A stretch of 64,000 nt of DNA from CAYNRE01 sp964399535 (GTDB lineage: Bacteria; Planctomycetota; Planctomycetia; Pirellulales; CAYNRE01), in the NCBI GenBank assembly GCA_964399535.1, contig CAYNRE010000032.1, positions 509,253-573,252 of the forward strand. The letters are read 5' to 3'. The notes beneath the pieces are model-generated. The model had not been told where the DNA came from and did not search any database. It was given only the letters and a program-made list of their open reading frames with translations. The position numbers were made by a program, and so were the translations under genes. Below, piece after piece: positions 1 to 8,586 of the stretch (positions are counted from its first letter, which is position 1; the number at the start of each line of letters is the position of its first letter).

Positions 1-397
1 ACGGGCGTCATAAGTGGGTCACTCCACGAGAGCTATCTTACGAAATCAGCCCCAGGGGGGGTGATGTCCAAAGCGAACGGCCCGCCCTGCTTCGGGTGTC
101 TATCCGCCAGGGCCCGGGCGCATCACTCCCCCGGCGGGTGCGAAGACCAGGCAACGCACCACGTTCCGCTCCGGCGGCCAGGGCCCCGGCTCGGTTGTCG
201 TCGTCCGGCGACCGCGCGGCGGTGCGCTTCAGGCTACCCCGCGCTGGCAGTTCGCTGAAACCGGCCATCGCGGTCTGTTTCCGGCAGCGCCACGCCCTGA
301 GCCGAGCTGCACTCGGCTCACAGAACAACGATCTACGTCGCTATTCTGCGATCGCGTCCCCGCGATCAGGCGGCCTGCTGAAACCTTCCACAGGCGG
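1..397. other. intergenic stretch, no gene seen
   Basis: The short open frames here on both strands are arginine- and proline-rich, overlap one another and have no convincing ribosome binding site or recognisable domain. I see no tRNA or terminator. The segment lies downstream of the beta-helix lipoprotein, which ends at 398 on the minus strand, so it may hold that gene's 3' untranslated region. Confidence 0.5.
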
Positions 398-1813
398 CTA
401 GGGCAATCCAACCACGGCCGGAAGCGGTTCGTGCTTCCCGTCGTGCGGGGCCAAATCCTGACTAATATTCGGCGATTGGTTGTTGGCCAGGGCCTGGGCA
501 TCGAGATTTACAAAGTCGGCGTCGCCGTTGCCTTGAATGTAAATCCGCAGTTGTTCGGGCAACTGGCCATCGACCAGCTTGGTCGGGTCGGTCCAACCAT
601 CGTAGACAATATCGGGCACGGTACCCCCCAAAACGCTGGCCGCCACCTGGGCCAGCTCGCGCTGTGGCTTGTCGCCACCGCCCAGGAACGTGTTGTCGTG
701 AATGTAGATCGCCTCGGGGTAGGGATCGTACTGCGGATCCTGCACCGGGTTGCCCGTGGTCATGTAGTTAATGACCGCCAGGTTGTAGGTCATGTTGTTC
801 TCGAACGTGTTGTTAAACACCTCGACGTTGTCGTTGGCCATGATCAGCATGCCGGTTCCCGGCGGAATATTGGCCACGATGTTGCCGGGCTTGGCGAAGT
901 TGTCGATGTTGTTCTCGAACACCCGGTTGTTGTACACCCGGCAGTGGGTGCCGTTTTTCAGCAGATGGCCGGGCAGCGAGAAGACCAACAGCCCGCCGGT
1001 ATTGTTGGTGGCGGTGTTGTCGTAAACGTCGGCGTTGACGGTGTTCTCGATTTCGATGCCCGCCACGTTCTCTTCGGCGGTGCAGTTGCGAACCACCACG
1101 TTGCGCGACTGACCCACGTAAATGCCGGCGTCGGAGGAGCCCCGGGCCACGCAGCCTTCGATGAGTACCCGGTCGCAAAGCACCGGGTAAAGCGCGTAGG
1201 CCCCGTTGTCGGGATGGGGACCACGGGTCCACTCGGCCTTGACGTTGCGGAAGATGACGCCGTAGGCGCCGGCAACCTTGATGCCATCGGCGGTGGAATC
1301 CTGCAGCGTGAAGTCGGCGATCACGAAGTCGTCGGGGTCTCCTTCATGCGCGAAACTCTCTTCGACCGGCGCCCCTTCGATGGCCGCGCCCCCCTCGGCG
1401 GTGCGGCGAGCCGCTTCCTTTTGAATCAAAGAGTCGTTGCTGCCGGTAATCTTCAGACCCTCGCCACCGGTGCCGGCCCCCATGCTCTTGAACGAGAGAA
1501 TGGTTTTGTCCATGCCGGCGCCCCGGATCGTAACCCGTTTCTTTTCTTCCATCGAAAGCGTGGCGTTGAAATCGAAGGTTCCCTCGGCGAACTCGATGAT
1601 GTCGCCGTCTTCACACTCGATCAGCGCGGTTTGTGCTTGCTCCTGAGCATCGGGCCCGGGCTCGATGCGATGCACCGTCGCCTCGCTGTGGCCGTTCCCA
1701 TTTCCATGACCGTTGCCATTGGCCGCTGCGTCGGCACCTTCCTGGTGAGCGCAACCGGCCAAGCTCAAGCCGCCCAGCAAGGCCAGGGCGAATCCGCATT
1801 GTTTCAGACGCAT
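398..1813 (-). CDS. parallel beta-helix repeat lipoprotein
   Basis: A 471-residue exported protein. The start at 1813 is chosen over longer readings because a lipoprotein signal peptide follows it (basic N-terminus, hydrophobic run, lipobox LAGC with Cys21) and an AGGAAG ribosome site precedes it. A Gly/Asn/His-rich linker (about residues 30-42) leads into repeated right-handed beta-helix rungs from about residue 60, with recurrent N-x-x-V/I-x-N-N patterns such as VRNCTAEENVAGIEIENT. This matches the parallel beta-helix repeat family, often seen with cytochrome c or other exported proteins. Such folds commonly bind or cleave polysaccharides, but I see no pectate-lyase-type catalytic signature, so the role is unknown. 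It is divergent from the small Cys-rich lipoprotein at 2391. Confidence 0.85.
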   Translation of the reverse strand: MRLKQCGFALALLGGLSLAGCAHQEGADAAANGNGHGNGNGHSEATVHRIEPGPDAQEQAQTALIECEDGDIIEFAEGTFDFNATLSMEEKKRVTIRGAGMDKTILSFKSMGAGTGGEGLKITGSNDSLIQKEAARRTAEGGAAIEGAPVEESFAHEGDPDDFVIADFTLQDSTADGIKVAGAYGVIFRNVKAEWTRGPHPDNGAYALYPVLCDRVLIEGCVARGSSDAGIYVGQSRNVVVRNCTAEENVAGIEIENTVNADVYDNTATNNTGGLLVFSLPGHLLKNGTHCRVYNNRVFENNIDNFAKPGNIVANIPPGTGMLIMANDNVEVFNNTFENNMTYNLAVINYMTTGNPVQDPQYDPYPEAIYIHDNTFLGGGDKPQRELAQVAASVLGGTVPDIVYDGWTDPTKLVDGQLPEQLRIYIQGNGDADFVNLDAQALANNQSPNISQDLAPHDGKHEPLPAVVGLP

Positions 1814-2390
1814 GGCAGCTTCCTTTTGAAACGCAACACCGGAAAACAGAGCGATCCCGCTCGAAGCACCCCAGGTTAAAACTACCCGCCACCCGGGGCG
1901 CGGGCCTTCATGGTAGTGCGCCGCCAGGCGGCTGACAATCGGCCGATCGTCTTTAACCATGGGTACTTGAGCGATTCTGTCACGACCGCGTGCAGGTTCG
2001 CCCAACCGCGGCGACCACCCCCCAAAAAGATGGTGTTTCGATGGCGGTCGAGAAGCGAGGCGAACGCCTGTAGCGATCGTGCCGAATTGCTGGATTCTAG
2101 GGATTCCTCGGACGATAAGGCTTGCAAGGGGGGAATCAGCGCGCGGCCGGCAGCCCCAAGAAGCTAGTTGGTGACACCGGTCAGGCCGTGGCTGGCTACG
2201 CGAAGGCTCGAACAGCCCCTCGCGTGCGGCTGGCCGCCACCGGGCACCCGAGCGGTCGAGCGCCTTGCGATTGGTCCAGCGTCCCGCAACGCGGTGGATC
2301 AACGCCACCCTGAATCGGTCCCGACCTGGCGGCCGCAGCGCCGCCGGCAAGTGCCGATTCCACTTACTTTGTGACCCAAGGATGGCCAAC
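1814..2390. other. divergent intergenic region
   Basis: This separates two divergently read lipoprotein genes and should carry both promoters. No clear -35/-10 pair or operator palindrome could be picked out. The open frames in it have no ribosome site and no domain. AAGG at 2378-2381 serves the gene starting at 2391. Confidence 0.4.
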
Positions 2391-2747
2391 ATGAAACGTG
2401 CGTTGTGGGCCCTGTTGCTGACCGCGATGGTCGGATCCAGCACCGGTTGTTGCCTGGTAGACCGGGTTTTTCATTGCCACCACTGCGGCCCGGCTGGCTG
2501 CGGCGCGGCCTGTGGCGGCGACTGTGGCGAGAAGTGCCGCAGCGGCGGCATTTATGGCGATCAGTACTGCCATGGCCGTGGCATCGGTTGTGCCTTGCTG
2601 GCCCGGGGACGCTGCCGCGACGGCGCTTGTGCCGACGCCGGGGTGCCGAGCGGTCCGCCGACGGCGCAGGTGACCTACCCGTATTACACGCTTCGCGGTC
2701 CGCGCGATTTCCTGTCCTGCGACCCGCAGGGACTGGATTCGTATTAA
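2391..2747 (+). CDS. small Cys-rich lipoprotein
   Basis: 118 residues with a lipoprotein-type signal (MKRALWALLLTAMVGSSTGC, Cys20) followed by a Gly/Cys/His-rich stretch (HCHHCGPAGCGAACGGDCG and further single Cys) and a C-terminal YYTLRGPRDFL segment. Similar tails occur in many small exported planctomycete proteins; that is from memory. The ATG at 2391 is preferred over 2382 because AAGG sits nine bases upstream of it. The many Cys/His residues could bind metal or form disulphides outside the membrane, but no function is known. A clean terminator follows at 2855. Confidence 0.75.
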   Translation: MKRALWALLLTAMVGSSTGCCLVDRVFHCHHCGPAGCGAACGGDCGEKCRSGGIYGDQYCHGRGIGCALLARGRCRDGACADAGVPSGPPTAQVTYPYYTLRGPRDFLSCDPQGLDSY

Positions 2748-2854
2748 CCGAACAGGGGTTAAACCGGCCCAAGCTTCTGTGTCGCACCCTTGGCAGGGGG
2801 CGTGCAGCCCGTGCTTGAGAAAGCCGGTGTTCGGGCACCGACGGACTCGACGAG

Positions 2855-2887
2855 AGCCCACCGCGAACCTGGCCGGTGGGCTTTTCT
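2855..2887 (+). terminator. rho-independent terminator
   Basis: Nine-base perfect stem AGCCCACCG / CGGTGGGCT (2855-2863 and 2874-2882), a ten-base loop, then a short T run. It lies 107 bases after the stop of the Cys-rich lipoprotein gene and fits its transcript end. Confidence 0.7.
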
Positions 2888-2956
2888 AGTTGGTCTCGGC
2901 CGAGACACGCCGTCGGCGGAGAAGTTCTGAACCGCTCGGCGCGATCCGGCTCGAGG

Positions 2957-3883
2957 CTACATCAAGTACCACGAGCCGGTGGCCAGTACATAGGCGCCCA
3001 GCAACAGGTTGGTCACGGCGTGGGCCACGACGCAGTCCCAGAGATTGCGCGTGCGCAAGTACATCGCCGAAATCAGGCTGAACCAGGCCAGCGCCGCTAA
3101 GATCTCGGCCGGGTGCATCGCCACGGCCGCCCCGGTCACCGACGCCACGCCGGCCGGATCCCACTGGCCCGGCGGAACCTGCCACCAATCGGGCCGCGCA
3201 AAGTAGCGCATCAGAAACCCGCGGAGGAAAAACTCCTCGATCAGCGGTACCACCAGCACCAGTCCGACCCAGCGCACCGCCAGAAAGCCCCAGGCCTCCA
3301 GCGGGCGATCGGCCAGTTGCTCGAGCGGGTTGTAGGCCGTGCGGGCCCCCATTCCCAGGCGAGCGCTCGGGCTCAGGCCCCCTAGGCCGGTTCGCTCCAG
3401 ATCGACGAGCGCCACCCAAATCACGACGCCCACGGCCCCCACAATCACGGCAGTGGGAGAAACTCGCGGACCGAAGCTGCGGTAGCCTGGCCAGAACCAG
3501 GCAATCATCCCCAGCAGCACCACCACCTTGAGCGTGTAAACCGCCGGGTACCAGGCGTACGAAACCTTCCAGGGTTGCGGGGGCGCCGCGGCACTCGTCT
3601 GGGAACCGGGCCGAGGCTCTTCGGCAGCCAAACCTTGCTCGGCACGGATCGTGGGTTCCGACCCGGCTGGCGGAAGGGCCGATTCCAAGGTGTCGGAAGC
3701 AAGAGCCTGCTCGATGGGCGCCGGTCGCTGGTCGGCCGGCTGCTCGGGAGCCGGTTCGAGCGTGGTGATCAGCAAGAACACCACCAGCGGAAGCACGTAG
3801 AGCTTCCAATCACGCGGGGTCAGGTCCGGAGGAGGAGGAGCGAAGGGCCCCCCGGCGGAATTGGGTGTACCGGCAACTGCCAT
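2957..3883 (-). CDS. CPBP-type intramembrane metalloprotease
   Basis: 308 residues, multi-pass membrane protein. After a Pro-rich N-terminus come a membrane segment (about 27-42), a low-complexity Pro/Glu-rich loop (about 43-105) and further membrane helices. The CPBP (CAAX protease and bacteriocin-processing) motifs are visible: EEFFLRGFLMR near residue 216 (the glutamate pair and Arg), a middle helix with MHPAEILAAL, and a last motif with VVAHAVTNLLL holding His and Asn. These residues form the metal site in Rce1-like proteases. The long extramembrane insert after the first helix is unusual. Substrate unknown; relatives include exosortase-linked processing proteases, but no exosortase gene is in this window. 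Confidence 0.85.
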   Translation of the reverse strand: MAVAGTPNSAGGPFAPPPPDLTPRDWKLYVLPLVVFLLITTLEPAPEQPADQRPAPIEQALASDTLESALPPAGSEPTIRAEQGLAAEEPRPGSQTSAAAPPQPWKVSYAWYPAVYTLKVVVLLGMIAWFWPGYRSFGPRVSPTAVIVGAVGVVIWVALVDLERTGLGGLSPSARLGMGARTAYNPLEQLADRPLEAWGFLAVRWVGLVLVVPLIEEFFLRGFLMRYFARPDWWQVPPGQWDPAGVASVTGAAVAMHPAEILAALAWFSLISAMYLRTRNLWDCVVAHAVTNLLLGAYVLATGSWYLM

Positions 3884-4554
3884 ACAGCATCGTCCCTAAA
3901 ACAGTGGTTCTGACTTACGGAGCCGGCGGCAGGCAGCTCCGACCCCGCGGCGGCCCAAGCGTCCACCGGCCCGACTGTGGCATTCAGTCCGGGCAGCCCT
4001 GCCTGGCCTCGTACCGGCCGAGGCAGCACCCGGGGGGGCTCCGCAGCCGCGCCGTACAAACCATACCCGATGCGTTGGCTGGCCGCCGGAAGGGGTGCCT
4101 CCTAAAGTTAGAGTAAGCGGGAGTTGGCGGAATGCCGTGGCGCGGTCGCGACGGGGCGGGGCGGGCAAGGCGCGGCTCGTGCTTGCGCGGCGCGAAGGTC
4201 GGCTGACCAACCTACCACAACGAGTTTGTTAACGCTAAACTATAAAAGGCTTTACGATCGCCAAGCCGGGCGTGTTGAAAGGTCCTCGGATTCCAATCTC
4301 GCCGGGTGCGAGGACAATTGTGTGGGAGCGATGAAAAACCTGCGGGATTGAACCGATTGCCTTGGATTTGACCTTTGCGAAAACCCGAAAACGAGTAGGA
4401 TATAGGGTCTAGCCTGCCCTAGACCGCTCCTACCCGTTAGGCCGGGTGTTCGGACGCGGTGCGCTTGCGCGGCGATTCTGCCGATTCCGACGTGCTGCGA
4501 ACGGAGCAGCGCGGTCGTCGCCCAGGAGTGTACGCCCGTATACGGAACGAGATC
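3884..4554. other. long divergent intergenic region upstream of fusA
   Basis: About 670 bases without a supportable gene. An AT-rich patch lies at 4203-4260, and TTGACC at 4368-4373 is followed by TAGGAT at 4396. The 22-base spacing is too long for a standard promoter, so I do not call one. The region must carry promoters for fusA and for the CPBP protease. The long spacing and isolated fusA, with no rps or tuf genes beside it, indicate independent transcription. Confidence 0.4.
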
Positions 4555-6639
4555 ATGGACCTCAGCAAACTGCGCAACATTGGGATTTCCGCTCACATCG
4601 ACTCGGGCAAAACCACCTTGAGCGAGCGGATTCTCTTCTATGCGGGGCGCATTCACCGCATTCAAGAGGTCAAGGGCGAAGGCGCCACCATGGACCACAT
4701 GGACCTGGAGCGCGAGCGCGGAATCACCATTACCAGCGCCGCCACTTCGGTCGAGTGGCAGGACCACCAGATCAACTTGATCGACACGCCGGGCCACGTC
4801 GATTTCACCGTCGAGGTGGAACGCAGCCTGCGGGTGCTCGATGGCGCGGTGTTGGTGCTTTGCGCCGTGGGCGGGGTGCAGTCGCAGTCGATCACGGTCG
4901 ACCGCCAGATGAAGCGGTACCACGTGCCGCGGCTGGCGTTCATCAACAAGATGGACCGCACCGGCGCCAATCCGCAGCGGGTCGTGACCCAGCTCAAGGA
5001 AAAGCTCGATGCCGACGCGGTGTTGATGCAACTGCCGATCGGCAAGGAAGACAAGTTCCAGGGCGTGGTCGACTTGCTCACCCGGCAAGCGGTTTACTTC
5101 GACGGTACCAACGGCGAGAAGGTGCGCTACGCCGAGGTGCCCGCGGAGATGGCCGACGAGGTAGCGGCCGCCCGGCAGCACATGCTCGAGTCGCTGTCGA
5201 TGTACAGCGACGAGTTGATGGAGCTTCTGCTGGCCGAAGAAGAGGTACCCGAAGACTTGGTCCACAAGGTGATTCGCTCGGCCGCGCAAAGCCAGGGCCT
5301 GACGCCGGTTTATTTGGGATCGGCGTACCGGAACAAGGGGGTGCAAACCCTGCTGGACGCCGTGGTGCGGTACCTGCCCTCGCCGCTGGACCGAGAGCTG
5401 AAGGCTCGCCAGCATTCGGTCGAGCCGCCGGTCGATTTCCCGCTCTCGCCCGATCCGGCCAAGCCGCTGGTGGCCATGGCCTTCAAACTGGTCGAAGACC
5501 CCTACGGGCAGCTCACGTTTACCCGGATTTACCAGGGCACCATTCGCAAAGGCGAGACCTACTTCAACCAGCGCAACAACCGCAAGGAGCGGGTCAGCCG
5601 GCTGGTGCGGATTCACGCGGATCAGAAGGAAGAAATTGCCGAGGCGGGCGCGGGCGACATCGTGGCCGTGATGGGCCTGGACTGCGCTAGCGGCGATACC
5701 TACTCCAGCGAGCAGAAATACTGCACGCTGGAGAGCATGTTCGTGCCCGACCCGGTGATCAAGATGGCGGTGACGGCGATGAACCGCGAGTCGGCCGACA
5801 AGCTCTCCAAGGCCCTGCAGCGGTTCAGCCGCGAGGACCCCACCTTCCGCGTCGGCACCGACGAGGAAACCTCGGAAACCGTCATTTCCGGCATGGGTGA
5901 GTTGCACTTGGAGATCTACATCGAACGCATTCGCCGCGAGTACGGCGTGGCGGTCGAGGTCGGTGCGCCTAAGGTGAGCTACCGTGAGGCCCCCACGCGC
6001 AACACCGAGTACAACTACAAGCACAAGAAGCAGACCGGCGGTTCGGGCCAATACGCTCACATCGTGGGCAAGATGGAAGTGCTGCCCGACGACGCGCCCG
6101 AGATCTTCGAATTCGAAGACAAGGTGGTCGGCGGCCGGATTCCGCGGGAATACATTCCCTCGGTCGAGAAGGGCTTCCGCGACTCGCTGGGCAAGGGCCC
6201 CGTGGCCGGTTACCCGATTGTGGGCGTGAAGCTGATCTTGGAAGACGGCTCGTACCACGATGTGGACAGTTCGGACATGGCCTTCCAGATTTGCGCCCGG
6301 GGCTGCTTCCGCGAAACGTTTTTGAAGACCGACCCGGTGCTGCTCGAACCGATCATGAAGATCGAGATCGAAGTGCCGACCGACTTCCAGGGCTCGGTGG
6401 TGGGCGATTTGATCAGCCGCCGCGGCATGATCGTGTCGACCGAAACCCAGGGGGCCCTGACCAAGATCGAAGGCGAAGTGCCGCTGGCCGAAACCTTTGG
6501 CTACTCGACCGACTTGCGGAGCTTGACCCAGGGGCAAGGCACCTTCACCATGGAGTTTGCCAAGTACCGCCGGGTGCCGGCCTCGCTGCAGAAAGACATC
6601 GTCGCCGACCGCAAGGCGCAGCTCGTCGGCGCCAAGTAA
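4555..6639 (+). CDS. fusA: translation elongation factor G
   Basis: 694 residues, the usual EF-G length. EF-G is the GTPase that drives translocation of tRNA and mRNA on the ribosome. Visible motifs: G1 AHIDSGKTTL (residues 13-22), switch I with RGITITSAATS, G3 DTPGHVDF, G4 NKMD, then domains II to V, including the GSGQYAHI segment and the RRG segment of domain V. The start at 4555 (MDLSKLRNIG) is chosen because homologues begin at this point. Serine in the P-loop (HIDSGKT rather than HIDAGKT) and the wording of neighbouring segments (GVQSQS, QMKRY) resemble mitochondrial EF-G1 and the spdEFG group known from spirochaetes and planctomycetes. The gene stands alone, with a strong terminator after it. 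Confidence 0.97.
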   Translation: MDLSKLRNIGISAHIDSGKTTLSERILFYAGRIHRIQEVKGEGATMDHMDLERERGITITSAATSVEWQDHQINLIDTPGHVDFTVEVERSLRVLDGAVLVLCAVGGVQSQSITVDRQMKRYHVPRLAFINKMDRTGANPQRVVTQLKEKLDADAVLMQLPIGKEDKFQGVVDLLTRQAVYFDGTNGEKVRYAEVPAEMADEVAAARQHMLESLSMYSDELMELLLAEEEVPEDLVHKVIRSAAQSQGLTPVYLGSAYRNKGVQTLLDAVVRYLPSPLDRELKARQHSVEPPVDFPLSPDPAKPLVAMAFKLVEDPYGQLTFTRIYQGTIRKGETYFNQRNNRKERVSRLVRIHADQKEEIAEAGAGDIVAVMGLDCASGDTYSSEQKYCTLESMFVPDPVIKMAVTAMNRESADKLSKALQRFSREDPTFRVGTDEETSETVISGMGELHLEIYIERIRREYGVAVEVGAPKVSYREAPTRNTEYNYKHKKQTGGSGQYAHIVGKMEVLPDDAPEIFEFEDKVVGGRIPREYIPSVEKGFRDSLGKGPVAGYPIVGVKLILEDGSYHDVDSSDMAFQICARGCFRETFLKTDPVLLEPIMKIEIEVPTDFQGSVVGDLISRRGMIVSTETQGALTKIEGEVPLAETFGYSTDLRSLTQGQGTFTMEFAKYRRVPASLQKDIVADRKAQLVGAK

Positions 6640-6754
6640 GGCGCCTGAGCGGCAAGTCGCGCAGCCGATCGGCCATGTCCGCCGCGAGCCCGCCCGACCG
6701 ATCGTTTGGCGTCGCGGGGCCACTTCGGTTAAAACACGCTGGGCTTTCCCAAGA

Positions 6755-6792
6755 AGCCCTCGGCTCTTCCCCGAGCCGAGGGCTCCTTTTTG
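6755..6792 (+). terminator. rho-independent terminator of fusA
   Basis: A twelve-base perfect inverted repeat (6755-6766 against 6773-6784, AGCCCTCGGCTC / GAGCCGAGGGCT) with a six-base loop and a T tract at 6787-6791. It lies 115 bases after the fusA stop and 85 bases before the peptide transporter start, so the two genes are separate transcription units. Confidence 0.9.
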
Positions 6793-6876
6793 CGCCGACG
6801 CCACCCCGATCGATCAGGTCACCCCAGGATGGGGCCGCCCGACGGTTGGGCCCACCTCTAGGGAGCATCGCCAGGA

Positions 6877-8565
6877 ATGACCGCTAGCGCGCATGTTGCT
6901 CCCTCGGTGGAGCGCCCCCGCATGCCCCCGGGCGTGCTTTACATCGTGGGAAACGAGGCGGCCGAGCGGTTCAGCTTCTACGGGATGCGGGCGATCCTGT
7001 TCGTTTACATGGCCGCGCTGTACCGAGGGTTCGCTTCTCCGGAAGCGGTGGGCCAGGCCGCCAACGCCGCGGCCGAGACCCAGGCCACGCAGGTAGTACA
7101 CACGTTCATGGCGGGGGTCTATGCCTTTCCCATGATCGGGGCCATTCTGGCCGACCGCCTGTTTGGCAAGTACCCGGTGATTCTCTGGGTCTCGCTGATC
7201 TACTGCGCGGGCCACGCCCTGTTGGCCCTGGTAGGAAGCCATGCCTGGGGCATGTACGCGGGGCTGACCCTGATCGCGATCGGCTCGGGGGGAATCAAAC
7301 CCTGCGTGTCGGCCAACGTGGGCGACCAGTTCTCGGCCTCCAACGTGGGGCTATTGAATCGCGTTTACCAAATCTTTTACTTCTCGATCAATTTCGGCTC
7401 GTTCTTCTCCACGCTGCTGATTCCCTGGGTCTATGCCCGATACGGTGCGGAGGTGGCTTTCGGCATCCCTGGCATCTTGATGGGGTTGGCCACGGTAGTG
7501 TTCTGGATGGGGCGACACCAGTACGTGAAGGTACCGCCTACGCCCGGTGGCTGGCTCGGTCTGGTCGACTGGGTCGCCGCGGTATTGCTCTTCGTTCCGT
7601 TTGCCGTGGTGGCATTCTTGCCCCACGGGCACGAGGGGGGCGATTCGGGCGGCCTGCTCGATTGGCCGCTGTGGCTGAAGGTAACCGTCTCGCTCTCGGC
7701 CCTGGTCGCCTGGTGGCTGGTGTTTTCCGCCCGGCAGCGGTTGGCCCCCGACGGCGGGTTTATCGCCCTTTCGCTTTACGCGCTCACGCATCAGCGCGAG
7801 CGAAAGCAGGGCCAAGGCTTCTTCTCGGTAACCGCCGCCCGGTTTGGCGAAGAGGCCGCCGAGGGGCCCCCGGCGGTGCTGCGGATTATGTTGGTGTTTT
7901 CCATGGTTAGCGTGTTTTGGGCCCTGTTCGACCAGCACTCGTCGACCTGGATCAAACAGGCTGAAACCATGAACCTGAGCGTGCCGCCGCCGGCGGTCCT
8001 GAGCGTGCTGGGCGGCGGCAAACCCTGGCTGGTGCTCGAGGCCTCGCAGGTTCCGGCGCTGAATCCCATCTTCGTGCTGATTTTGATTCCGGCGCTCCAG
8101 TTCTTGGTATTTGGCCCCGCGGAACGGCGCGGCCGTGTCATTGCCCCGCTCACGCGCATGACGGTGGGAATGTTTCTGGCCTCGCTCTCGTTCGTAGCCG
8201 TGGCCCTGATCGAGGGCTGGATCGTGGCTGCCTCGCAGCAGGGCTTCCAGGTGCATGTCGCCTGGCAGATGGTTCCGTATTTTCTGATTACCCTCAGCGA
8301 AGTGTTGGTTTCCGTGACCGGGCTGGAGTTCGCCTACACGCAGGCCCCCCGGGCGATGAAATCGACCATCCTGGGCTTTTGGCTGCTTTGCGTCACGGTG
8401 GGCAACCTGATCGTGGTCCAGCTGGCACCCCTCCAGAAAAAGTTCTCCCTAGGGGTTTTCTTCTGGGTGTTCGCGGGGCTGATGGCCCTGGCCGCCGTGG
8501 TGTTTGCCATTTTGGCCTACTTTTATCGGGGCAAGAGTTACTTGCAGCCGGCGGCCGAGCACTAA
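6877..8565 (+). CDS. POT-family proton:peptide symporter
   Basis: 562 residues, about 12-14 predicted membrane segments. The first helix holds GNEAAERFSFYGMR, the ExxER-F-Y-G signature of proton-dependent oligopeptide transporters (major facilitator superfamily), where the glutamates and arginine take part in proton coupling. A second family segment, GSGGIKPCVSANVGDQF (about residues 138-154), matches the G-x-G-G-x-K-P/R-x-x-x-x-x-x-x-G-D-Q signature. The family imports di- and tripeptides. The longer C-terminal half with a Gly-rich loop (VLGGGKPW) is typical of the long bacterial POT branch. folC follows 21 bases later on the same strand. Confidence 0.92.
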   Translation: MTASAHVAPSVERPRMPPGVLYIVGNEAAERFSFYGMRAILFVYMAALYRGFASPEAVGQAANAAAETQATQVVHTFMAGVYAFPMIGAILADRLFGKYPVILWVSLIYCAGHALLALVGSHAWGMYAGLTLIAIGSGGIKPCVSANVGDQFSASNVGLLNRVYQIFYFSINFGSFFSTLLIPWVYARYGAEVAFGIPGILMGLATVVFWMGRHQYVKVPPTPGGWLGLVDWVAAVLLFVPFAVVAFLPHGHEGGDSGGLLDWPLWLKVTVSLSALVAWWLVFSARQRLAPDGGFIALSLYALTHQRERKQGQGFFSVTAARFGEEAAEGPPAVLRIMLVFSMVSVFWALFDQHSSTWIKQAETMNLSVPPPAVLSVLGGGKPWLVLEASQVPALNPIFVLILIPALQFLVFGPAERRGRVIAPLTRMTVGMFLASLSFVAVALIEGWIVAASQQGFQVHVAWQMVPYFLITLSEVLVSVTGLEFAYTQAPRAMKSTILGFWLLCVTVGNLIVVQLAPLQKKFSLGVFFWVFAGLMALAAVVFAILAYFYRGKSYLQPAAEH

Positions 8566-8586
8566 GCGGCGAAGGTGCGCAAGCGC

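Noticed and set aside
431..1879. Long open frame opposite the beta-helix lipoprotein gene
   Set aside because: Antisense shadow: Val/Gly/His-rich repeats mirror the codons of the real gene on the other strand, with no ribosome site or domain.
4252..6804. 850-codon frame opposite fusA
   Set aside because: Antisense shadow of EF-G in GC-rich DNA; composition is Leu/His/Arg-rich with no recognisable domain.
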